From Paracoccaceae bacterium (GTDB lineage: Bacteria; Pseudomonadota; Alphaproteobacteria; Rhodobacterales; Rhodobacteraceae): a stretch of 6,185 bases of DNA. The notes beneath the pieces were generated by a model, which worked only from the letters and a program-made list of their open reading frames with translations, was not told where the DNA came from and did no database searches. Position 1 is the first letter of the stretch. Every line of letters begins with the position of its first letter. Positions 1 to 4,873 of the stretch are shown here, one piece after another. The stretch lies in assembly GCA_007128995.1 (NCBI GenBank), contig SKWJ01000319.1, positions 1 through 6,185 on the forward strand, read 5' to 3'. The translations under genes were made by a program, and so were the position numbers.

Positions 1-483
1 ACGCTTCTCGATTTCCGTTCCATCAGGCATTAGCTCGAAAGCATGGCGGCACTGCTCCATCGTGGGGTATGGCGTGTCCCGGTCGGTATGCGCGATGCGG
101 GCATCCTTGCGGTTCAGGTTGAAGTACTCCGCATCGGCATAGCTGATGCGTGACTTGTAACCAGGCTGACCCGCAAGCCACTGGACGAAGACCTTTACCA
201 GACGCAGGGTCCCGTCGATCGTTGCCTTCGAAAGCGGCTTGCCTGTGCGGCTGTTCACGTCAGCCTCAAGCTGGTGTTTGAAGTTCGTCGCCTGATCGAT
301 ATGAAACCGCTTGAACGGCTTGCAGCCAGTGCTCCGTTCGAACTTGAGGATAGCGTCTGCCGCCTTGTCAACGGTCGCATGATCGGCCCGCTTCGCCTCG
401 CGCAGGAAGGTGAGGTAACTTGCGTGCCTGTGCGAGAGAGATCGCCGGATAGGCGCCAAAGGACAACCGCTTCTCGCGGCCAT
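1..483 (-). CDS. Tyrosine recombinase (phage-type integrase), N-terminal part, runs off left edge; chimeric 5' end
   Basis: Reading the minus strand from 420 to 1 gives 140 residues without a stop, opening SYLTFLREAKRADHATVDKA. Later segments are FKPF-like (KPFKRFH), RTGKPLSKATIDGTLRLVK, WLAGQPGYKSRISYADAEYF and PTMEQCRHAFELMPDGTEIE. From memory this matches the SAM-like core-binding domain of a family of island-borne site-specific integrases. The catalytic domain (R, H-x-x-R, Y) would lie beyond the left edge and cannot be assessed. Family members normally have a short N-terminal lead before this point; here it is missing and the sequence is joined to a different integrase near 421. An in-frame ATG at 483, with GGAT a few bases upstream, would give 21 unrelated residues before the homologous part, so the gene may still be translated as a chimera. 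The expected job is site-specific integration or excision of a genomic island. The family call is secure; the start and functionality are not. Confidence 0.7.
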   Translation of the reverse strand, partial: MAARSGCPLAPIRRSLSHRHASYLTFLREAKRADHATVDKAADAILKFERSTGCKPFKRFHIDQATNFKHQLEADVNSRTGKPLSKATIDGTLRLVKVFVQWLAGQPGYKSRISYADAEYFNLNRKDARIAHTDRDTPYPTMEQCRHAFELMPDGTEIEKR

Positions 484-616
484 CGATCCGGTACTTCATA
501 TGCCACAGACGCGAACCAGACGGAGCGATCGTCACGTAGAGCCCTTGGAAGTCCGAAACCTTGTAGGGTTTGTCCTTTGGTTTCAGGTTTCGAATCTGAG
601 TATCGGTCAATGGCAT
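368..616 (-). pseudogene. P4-type integrase, N-terminal fragment (DUF4102), truncated
   Basis: The minus-strand frame from ATG 616 reads MPLTDTQIRNLKPKDKPYKV and continues through GLYVTIAPSGSRLWHMKYR to LSFGAYPAISLAQAR. This is the typical N-terminal arm-binding domain of P4-like tyrosine integrases. Homology ends at residue 65 (position 422). The frame then reads about 17 residues of out-of-frame sequence from the neighbouring recombinase and stops at 368-370. A complete P4-type integrase is about 400 residues, so the core-binding and catalytic domains are absent and it cannot be an active recombinase. The start is well placed: it is the first ATG after an in-frame stop at 626-628. Position and orientation are those of a functional P4-type int: it lies just past a tRNA 3' end and reads in the same direction as the tRNA. 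I infer that an island once integrated at tRNA-Thr and its integrase was later broken by recombination. Confidence 0.8.
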
Positions 617-617
617 C

Positions 618-680
618 TGGGGGCATCACTTTTCTGCATCACTCGCGATGCCCCCGCAGATGCCCCCAAACCGGGGGCAT
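618..680. repeat. Four GGGGGCAT motifs in mirrored pairs upstream of the integrase start
   Basis: The 8-mer GGGGGCAT occurs on the plus strand at 619-626 and 673-680 and on the minus strand at 648-655 and 660-667. The inner right pair forms a perfect inverted repeat at 660-680 (8-bp arms, 5-base spacer AAACC). The left pair forms 9-bp arms, 619-627 and 647-655, 19 bases apart. The first copy ends two bases before the int ATG (614-616 on the plus strand). GGGGGCA-type repeats just upstream of P4-type integrases are, from memory, common. Likely roles are binding by an integrase, excisionase or repressor, or control of int translation by hairpins. The repeat is seen directly; the role is inferred. 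Confidence 0.8.
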
Positions 681-684
681 TCTA
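679..684 (-). promoter_or_regulatory. Possible -10 element (TAGAAT) for the integrase
   Basis: TAGAAT on the minus strand matches the sigma-70 -10 consensus at five of six positions and lies about 63 bases upstream of the int ATG. Its last two plus-strand bases fall inside a GGGGGCAT copy, which would let a repeat-binding protein block it. No good -35 hexamer sits 16-18 bases upstream, so this is a weak call. Confidence 0.2.
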
Positions 685-722
685 TCGGACTGGGCTGAAC
701 ACCATCGGACAACCAGCATTAC

Positions 723-743
723 AAAAACCTTTATAAACTAAGG
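723..743 (-). terminator. Weak terminator-like element downstream of tRNA-Thr
   Basis: On the minus strand CCTT (740-743) can pair with AAGG (728-731) across an 8-base AT-rich loop, followed directly by TTTTT (723-727). It is placed to end tRNA transcription, 38 bases past the encoded CCA. The stem is only 4 bp, so it may be chance in an AT-rich stretch. Confidence 0.22.
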
Positions 744-749
744 ATTTCC

Positions 750-774
750 GGATGTCATTGGATGATTTTGGATG
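750..774. repeat. Three GGATG direct repeats phased at 10 bp next to the tRNA 3' end
   Basis: GGATG occurs at 750-754, 760-764 and 770-774, exactly one helical turn apart, ending six bases before the CCA end of tRNA-Thr. The flanks differ (TCATT, ATTTT, AGAAA), so only the 5-mer is periodic. The position fits integrase arm-type sites in an att region, but no binding data exist and short repeats can arise by chance. Confidence 0.5.
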
Positions 775-780
775 AGAAAG

Positions 781-801
781 TGGTGCCGCTGAAGGGACTC
801 G
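781..801. other. Probable attachment-site core (attL-like junction) in the tRNA-Thr 3' end
   Basis: P4-type integrases usually recombine at the 3' end or T-arm of a tRNA gene and restore the tRNA on integration. The integrase remnant starts 165 bases past the tRNA 3' end in the same orientation, so the crossover most likely lies in the T-arm/acceptor/CCA segment. No second copy of this tRNA segment exists inside the window; the other junction would lie to the left of it. The exact core cannot be defined here. Confidence 0.35.
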
Positions 802-856
802 AACCCCCGACCCCATCATTACGAATGACGTGCTCTACCAACTGAGCTACAGCGGC
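781..856 (-). tRNA. tRNA-Thr (anticodon CGU), CCA encoded
   Basis: The minus strand folds into a complete cloverleaf. The 7-bp acceptor GCCGCTG/CAGCGGC is perfect. The D-arm is GCTC/GAGC with loop AGTTGGTA. The anticodon stem CGTCA/TGATG (one G-U pair) encloses loop TTCGTAA, giving anticodon CGT, which reads ACG (Thr). The T-arm is GGGGG/CCCTT with loop TTCGAGT. The discriminator base is A (784) and CCA is encoded at 781-783. U36-A37 makes it a substrate type for t6A modification, the pathway of TsaD encoded at the other end of the window. It begins 46 bases after the hemY-type gene on the same strand. I see no clear promoter of its own, so it may be read from upstream. It appears intact despite the adjacent island edge. 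Confidence 0.96.
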
Positions 857-872
857 CTTCGGCGTGGTCTTT

Positions 873-891
873 AGCACCTCGTTTTGGTGCT
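873..891 (-). other. Hairpin between the hemY-type gene and tRNA-Thr
   Basis: AGCACC (873-878) and GGTGCT (886-891) form a 6-bp stem with a 7-base loop, 11 bases past the hemY-type stop codon. Neither strand has a T-run after it, so it is not a classical intrinsic terminator. It may be a processing or stability structure separating the messenger RNA from the tRNA, or a weak terminator. Confidence 0.35.
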
Positions 892-902
892 CACCAGCCC
901 CA

Positions 903-2384
903 TCAGGAAAGTTTTTTCTCGTTTTCCGCAACGCTTTCAGATGGTGTTGGTGCCGTTTCAACAGTGGTGTCTGCAGCGTCCACAACCTCCGGATCGGCGG
1001 GCTTGGACAGGCTGCCTACAATAAGCGGCAAAAGTTCTGTCTGGGTTGCGGAAGGGCCTGTGCTGTCGGGTGGATCACGCCATTCAAGAGTGTCGAAAGC
1101 GCCGCAATTGTCGCAGATCGCTTCCCACGAAGTATGGACATGCTGACATTTTGCGCAGACCCATTGCGGCCCGCGCGGCGCAGTCAATGCGCGTGCAAGC
1201 CACCCGCGCACGACTGAATCATCCGCACCTTCCCCGCGTTCAATGGCTGCCATGATTGTCAAAGCGCGCACTGTAGGCTTGCGTTCATAGAGATCTCCGA
1301 GCGCGCGGCGTGCGGCCGGGAAATCTTCGACTGCGATCAGCAATTCTGCCCCCAGCAGCTTGCTTTCATCGGCCTCTGGCTGGATGCGCAACAATTTCTG
1401 GAACCGTGCCTGACGCTTGAGCGGTGTTTCGTCTTTCTCAATTGCGGCGTAGGCGGCGGCCAGTTCCGGATGAGGTTGGACTTTCCATGCCTTCTTGATG
1501 ACTTTTGCTGCGTAGCTTCCCTTGCCTTGTGCAACCAGCGCCTGCGCAGCCGCAACCGCCGCTGCAACAAGATCTGGCGATAGTCGGTTTGCCTCTATCG
1601 CAGCTTCCCTTGCGCGGTCCAGTTCACCCGTTGCCGCCAGGCGATCGGATTCCTGCAGGGCCAGGACCGCATCACGTCGCCGCCAGACATCACGCGGCAA
1701 ATGCCCTGAGGATTTCTTGTTCAGCAGCGTCTTGCGCGCGCCGGACCAATCTTCCAACTCGGTCTGCAAGCTCAGCAATGTATTTTGTGTCGCCTCATGC
1801 GCAGGCTGCATGTCCAGCGCTTTCGTGGCAAGCGCCCGTGCCTTCTCCTTATCACCCTGATCCAGTTTTGCCCTGATCAGCCCCTGAACGGCCACAAAGC
1901 GACTGCGATTGTCCGACAGAAGCGCCTTGTAGCGGTCTTCAGCAAGTTCACGATTACCTTTCATCTCGGCGGCCTGTGCAACCAGCAGATTGGTCATGAC
2001 CGGCCGATTCAGCAACTTATGCGCTTTTTCCGCCTTTGCGATGGCAGTTTTACCGTCACCCTCGGCCTGCGCGATCAACGCCGAGAGCAGCGCATCCAGA
2101 CCCCGCTTTTCGCGATTGCGCATGAAAAAACGGCGAATGGCGGTTTCATCCCCGGTCATGAAGCGCAGCACGGCAATAACGAGTCCGATCAGTTTCAGGA
2201 TCACCCAGAGCGCGACCAGTGCAAGGACAAGGCCGATGATTGCCTGAATCGGACCCAGCACGAACTCCATGTCGAAGATGCGCAAGCCGACAGTCTGATC
2301 ACTGTCCATTACCTGGCCGGCCCCGTATGCCAGCCCCAGAACAATCGCCACAAAGAGCAAGATCTTAATTAATGTCCAGAACAT
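903..2384 (-). CDS. hemY: HemY-type TPR membrane protein with C-terminal zinc-ribbon-like module
   Basis: The product has 493 residues. Residues ~4-22 and ~42-75 are hydrophobic and predict two inner-membrane segments with a short periplasmic loop between them, as in the HemY N-terminal domain. Residues ~95-400 are alanine-rich helical repeats of TPR type (for example around 145-160, 180-200 and 250-270), expected in the cytoplasm. Cysteines at 410, 413, 424 and 427 form CxxC-x10-CxxC within PQWVCAKCQ...CDNCGAFD, a zinc-ribbon or rubredoxin-like knuckle. From memory the spacing equals that of LapB. The last ~55 residues are low-complexity Pro/Thr/Glu. This is not the oxygen-dependent protoporphyrinogen oxidase also called HemY; a direct enzymatic role in haem synthesis is not shown for this family and a scaffolding or regulatory role is more likely. 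The ATG at 2384 follows the mitofilin stop by 9 bases and has a good ribosome site, implying translational coupling in the hemD operon. Confidence 0.9.
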   Translation of the reverse strand: MFWTLIKILLFVAIVLGLAYGAGQVMDSDQTVGLRIFDMEFVLGPIQAIIGLVLALVALWVILKLIGLVIAVLRFMTGDETAIRRFFMRNREKRGLDALLSALIAQAEGDGKTAIAKAEKAHKLLNRPVMTNLLVAQAAEMKGNRELAEDRYKALLSDNRSRFVAVQGLIRAKLDQGDKEKARALATKALDMQPAHEATQNTLLSLQTELEDWSGARKTLLNKKSSGHLPRDVWRRRDAVLALQESDRLAATGELDRAREAAIEANRLSPDLVAAAVAAAQALVAQGKGSYAAKVIKKAWKVQPHPELAAAYAAIEKDETPLKRQARFQKLLRIQPEADESKLLGAELLIAVEDFPAARRALGDLYERKPTVRALTIMAAIERGEGADDSVVRGWLARALTAPRGPQWVCAKCQHVHTSWEAICDNCGAFDTLEWRDPPDSTGPSATQTELLPLIVGSLSKPADPEVVDAADTTVETAPTPSESVAENEKKLS

Positions 2385-2390
2385 GAGAAT

Positions 2391-2396
2391 TCCTTA
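2391..2396 (-). promoter_or_regulatory. Ribosome binding site of the hemY-type gene, overlapping the mitofilin stop
   Basis: TAAGGA on the minus strand contains the TAA stop of the upstream gene as its first three bases and lies six bases before ATG 2384. A ribosome ending on the mitofilin gene would thus sit on the initiation site, which supports coupled translation and the chosen start. Confidence 0.75.
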
Positions 2397-3983
2397 CTCT
2401 GTCGTGATGGCGTTGGTCAGGTCCGGCAAAGCAGCCTCGGCGGCCACGCGCGCCTGTGCCTGATCCAGCCACGGGCGCATTGCCTGCTGTGCTGATGTCG
2501 GAAGCGAGTCGAGCTCGGTCAGTGCAGTTTCGATGTCTCCTGCTTCGACCTGTGCGGCGGCGCGTGACAAGACTGCATCAGGATCATCGCCGTCCCTTGG
2601 AACGGTGGACCGGGCGCCAATTTGCGCACGCAGGAAATTCTGAAGCCTGTCAACGGTGCTCTCTGCAGGCGCATCTTGCAGCGCAACCCGCAAGGCACTG
2701 CGCGCTGCCTCCGGGAAGCGCTCTTGCAACGATTCTACGGTTGCAACTCCGCCAGATGCTGGCGTCGCAAGGGCATCAGGAACCTCCACTCCTGCGTCGC
2801 TCAGGCGTGTTACGGCATCGCCATACGGAGCCCCGGTCTGCAACGCAGCGCGCATGCTTTCCAGTCCTGAACGTGCCAGAGCCGAGTCAATCGCCGCTTC
2901 GGCTTCGGCAACGCGGCGTTCTGACAGATCTCGCAGATCGGCAAGATCGGCCTCAAGCGCGCTCAGACGGGTTTGCCCTTCAGAGGCGGTGGCTTGCTGC
3001 GATTCGATTGCCTGTTCAACTGTCTCAATCCGCTCTTGCAGGGGCGCCAGGTCCGACGTCTCCAAGGGCGCGATCTCTGCGCGCAGCTGATCAAGCAGCG
3101 CTTCAAGATCACTTTCGCCAAGCTGCCCTTGTGCAGTAGCCAACTCGGAAAGCTGTGAGCGCAAATCGTCCAGTTCCGCCTCGATCGGGGAAAGATCAGG
3201 TGCGGCCGGGCTTGCACCCAAATCTGCCCGCATCTGCGCCAGTTCACTGCGAAGTGCCGAAATCTCGTCGGATCCCGTTTCTTGTGTCAGGTAATGGGCT
3301 CCATATCCGATTGCCCCTGCAACCAGTCCGCCAAGAATCAACGGAAAGAATCCGCCTCTGCGCTCTGGTGGGGGGGACGACGCAATGGGCGGCGGGGGCG
3401 GCGCGCCGCGTGAACTTGCGTCGCGATCTGAAGGCTCCGGTGTCGCAGGCCCCTCAGCAGCCGGTGCAGGTCGATCAGAACTTTCGATATCTTTCAGAGC
3501 ATCGGTTTGTTGCGCCTGTGCCTCAGTACCCGTCTCTGTGTTCGCGGATGCGTCGTCCGTTTGCGATACTGTTGCCTGCTCCTGCTCTGTCGCGGGTTCG
3601 GTTATGTCCATCCCCACGGGGTCTGCCTGCTCTTCTGGCGGCGTGGGGCCCGAAACTGCATCCGGCTGCACAGAATCCTTTGTTGTATCTGCGTCATCAG
3701 CGGGTATTTTCCAATCGCCCTGTTGATCCAGTTCAGGCGACCCTGTTGTATCGTCTGGGACGACCGGTTTCGCCACTTTTTCAGACAGGCTTTCATCGAG
3801 GGGCGCATCCGGTTGCGCCGCAATCCCGCCCGCCGTATCGGTGTTGACAGACCCTTGTTCTGTCTCAGGTTTCCGGTCGGGATCCGCTGTGTCCCCTTGC
3901 GGCAAACCCTGTGTCGCCTCTGGCTCTGTCCGCGTCGCGGATTTGCCGTTTGAACCCTTCCCGCTGGTCGTTTTGCGCGCCAA
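2394..3983 (-). CDS. Mitofilin/Mic60-family inner-membrane protein
   Basis: With the TTG start at 3983 the product has 529 residues and four regions. Residues 1-~195 are a disordered, acidic Pro/Thr/Gln/Asp-rich arm that begins with basic LARKTTSGKGSNGK. Residues 196-210 are proline-rich (PPPPP, PPP, then ERRGG). One hydrophobic segment lies at ~211-232 (FFPLILGGLVAGAIGYGAHY). A long coiled coil follows (~236-370, heptad-like ELAQMRADL, EAELDDLRSQL). The C-terminal helical region at ~380-529 resembles the mitofilin signature domain, with FPEAARSALR and GDIETALTELDSLP. The expected topology is N-terminus in the cytoplasm and coil plus signature domain in the periplasm. The mitochondrial relative shapes cristae junctions; alphaproteobacterial relatives are linked to inner-membrane shape and contact with the outer membrane. 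The gene lies between hemD and the hemY-type gene, the slot held by hemX in gammaproteobacteria. An ATG at 4190 in the same frame would add 69 residues, but these overlap the 3' end of hemD and do not look like family sequence. Confidence 0.87.
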   Translation of the reverse strand: MARKTTSGKGSNGKSATRTEPEATQGLPQGDTADPDRKPETEQGSVNTDTAGGIAAQPDAPLDESLSEKVAKPVVPDDTTGSPELDQQGDWKIPADDADTTKDSVQPDAVSGPTPPEEQADPVGMDITEPATEQEQATVSQTDDASANTETGTEAQAQQTDALKDIESSDRPAPAAEGPATPEPSDRDASSRGAPPPPPIASSPPPERRGGFFPLILGGLVAGAIGYGAHYLTQETGSDEISALRSELAQMRADLGASPAAPDLSPIEAELDDLRSQLSELATAQGQLGESDLEALLDQLRAEIAPLETSDLAPLQERIETVEQAIESQQATASEGQTRLSALEADLADLRDLSERRVAEAEAAIDSALARSGLESMRAALQTGAPYGDAVTRLSDAGVEVPDALATPASGGVATVESLQERFPEAARSALRVALQDAPAESTVDRLQNFLRAQIGARSTVPRDGDDPDAVLSRAAAQVEAGDIETALTELDSLPTSAQQAMRPWLDQAQARVAAEAALPDLTNAITTE

Positions 3984-3987
3984 GTTA

Positions 3988-3995
3988 CTCTCCCC
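3988..3995 (-). promoter_or_regulatory. Ribosome binding site deciding a TTG start for the mitofilin-family gene
   Basis: GGGGAGAG on the minus strand contains GGAG (3990-3993) six bases before TTG 3983. No ATG or GTG follows nearby that would keep the basic LARKTT opening, and related proteins usually open MARKT, so TTG is the best start. The rarer start codon could lower expression relative to the neighbouring genes. Confidence 0.65.
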
Positions 3996-4006
3996 ATTTC
4001 CCTTTG

Positions 4007-4021
4007 CGCTGCGACGCAGCG
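4007..4021. repeat. 15-base palindrome between hemD and the mitofilin-family gene
   Basis: CGCTGC, a GAC spacer, then GCAGCG: a 6-bp perfect inverted repeat in the 73-base gap between the two genes, 12 bases before the ribosome site of the downstream gene. There is no T-run, so it is not an intrinsic terminator. It could be an mRNA stability hairpin or a protein-binding site; in a GC-rich genome chance is a real alternative. Confidence 0.4.
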
Positions 4022-4056
4022 GGCCTTTTGTTGCAAGCACCTTATCGCGGCTTTGG

Positions 4057-4785
4057 TCAAGGCTCAAGCTTCGCCTGTATCCCCAGAATGGCACGGCGCA
4101 TTGATGGGGCATCTGGATGTTCGGCAATGCAGCATCGAGCAAGAGAAAAACCTCGAAACGCTTCTGCAGCTGCGTTGCTGATGGCCACAAGATGAAGTCT
4201 GGCCCTGATCTGTGAACATGATCTCAGCGCCTCTGCCAGCAGCCGGGACGAGCGTGGCGAGAATACCGCGATCACAACGTCACCATCGCGTTGCAGCCGC
4301 TGGCACCCCACGGCGCTGAATGGCAGGGATGTCTGCGTGTAGACGACAAGGCTCTCAGCGCGCAGGCCCCTTGCGCGCAACTCTTGTGCGATATCGGCGG
4401 CGGCATGTTGCCCGCGCAGATGCAGGATCGGTTCTTCTGGTCGGTGATGCAAAAGATCACGCAAAAGGGCAGATGCATCGCCGCCTGATTGCATCACACT
4501 GTGGAATCCTGCCTCGCGCGCTGCCTCGGCTGTTCGCGGCCCAACTGCCCAGATCGGCCAATCACGTTGCCTGATAGTGCCTTGCAGCGCTGACACTGCA
4601 TGTTGGGATGTGACGACGAGGGTCTTCGCTGCGGCAAGCTGTTGCATTGCAAGAGGATGCAAAACAATCTCGAGCACGGGAGAGATCAGGATATCCGCTT
4701 GCCAGCCTGCGGCGCGCATATCCTGCGCAAAGCGCTCGGAATCGCGTTGCGGACGTGTCAGCAGCAGACAAGGGCGCATGGGCAT
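4057..4785 (-). CDS. hemD: Uroporphyrinogen-III synthase
   Basis: This enzyme closes hydroxymethylbilane into uroporphyrinogen III with inversion of ring D, in the cytoplasm, at the root of haem, sirohaem, cobalamin and chlorophyll synthesis. From ATG 4785 the product has 242 residues, normal for the family. Family landmarks are the opening [17 protein letters not shown] (4-20), [12 protein letters not shown] (56-67), [16 protein letters not shown] (79-94), [11 protein letters not shown] (101-111), [20 protein letters not shown] (121-140), [14 protein letters not shown] (174-187) and [12 protein letters not shown] (198-209), consistent with the two-lobed fold. HemD sequences diverge strongly, so recognition rests on this series rather than one motif. 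ATG 4785 is preferred to ATG 4779 because GGAA lies five to eight bases before it; both are possible. The same frame stays open upstream to 5208, but that part is antisense to tsaD and is not family sequence. The gene is first in the probable hemD-mitofilin-hemY operon. Confidence 0.92.
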   Translation of the reverse strand: MPMRPCLLLTRPQRDSERFAQDMRAAGWQADILISPVLEIVLHPLAMQQLAAAKTLVVTSQHAVSALQGTIRQRDWPIWAVGPRTAEAAREAGFHSVMQSGGDASALLRDLLHHRPEEPILHLRGQHAAADIAQELRARGLRAESLVVYTQTSLPFSAVGCQRLQRDGDVVIAVFSPRSSRLLAEALRSCSQIRARLHLVAISNAAAEAFRGFSLARCCIAEHPDAPSMRRAILGIQAKLEP

Positions 4786-4873
4786 GGGGTTCCGGGCGTT
4801 GCGCTCGTGGGATTGTTCACCAAGCGCAGCAGTGGTAGCTGCAAAACAGTCCCTATTGCAACCCGAGCCGAAA
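4786..4873. promoter_or_regulatory. Divergent intergenic region between hemD and tsaD
   Basis: These 88 bases separate two divergently transcribed genes and must hold, or lie next to, their promoters. I find no strong sigma-70 pair on either strand. The best plus-strand candidate is TTGTTC (4813-4818) with TAGCTG (4836-4841) at 17-base spacing, which is poor. TTGCAA at 4856-4861 reads the same on both strands. No operator could be identified. Confidence 0.4.

Noticed and set aside
255..629. 124-codon minus-strand frame starting MMPPDAID
   Set aside because: It reads both integrase fragments in the third frame and resembles neither; the two other frames hold the real homology.
618..680. Clustered GGGGGCAT motifs as a CRISPR array
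   Set aside because: The motifs are 8 bases, occur in both orientations and have unequal spacers of 4-21 bases, unlike CRISPR repeats and spacers.
274..741. 155-codon plus-strand frame opposite the integrase remnants
   Set aside because: It is antisense to recognised integrase sequence and shows no known domain.
873..891. Intrinsic terminator for the hemY-type gene
   Set aside because: The 6-bp hairpin has no following T-run on the minus strand, so it is listed only as a hairpin.
1785..2372. 195-codon plus-strand frame within the hemY-type gene
   Set aside because: Antisense shadow of a well-supported gene; His/Arg/Gln-rich with no recognisable domain.
3155..3847. 230-codon plus-strand frame within the mitofilin-family gene
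   Set aside because: Antisense to the coiled-coil and acidic regions; Pro/Arg/Leu-rich composition is typical of a complementary-strand artefact.
3984..4190. ATG 4190 as start of the mitofilin-family gene
   Set aside because: The added 69 residues overlap the end of hemD in another frame and contain no family-like sequence, whereas TTG 3983 has a clear ribosome site.
4577..4873. Upstream extension of the tsaD frame by 99 codons
   Set aside because: It lies antisense to hemD and crosses its start; TsaD proteins begin near the GIESSCDDT motif, so ATG 4874 is already generous.
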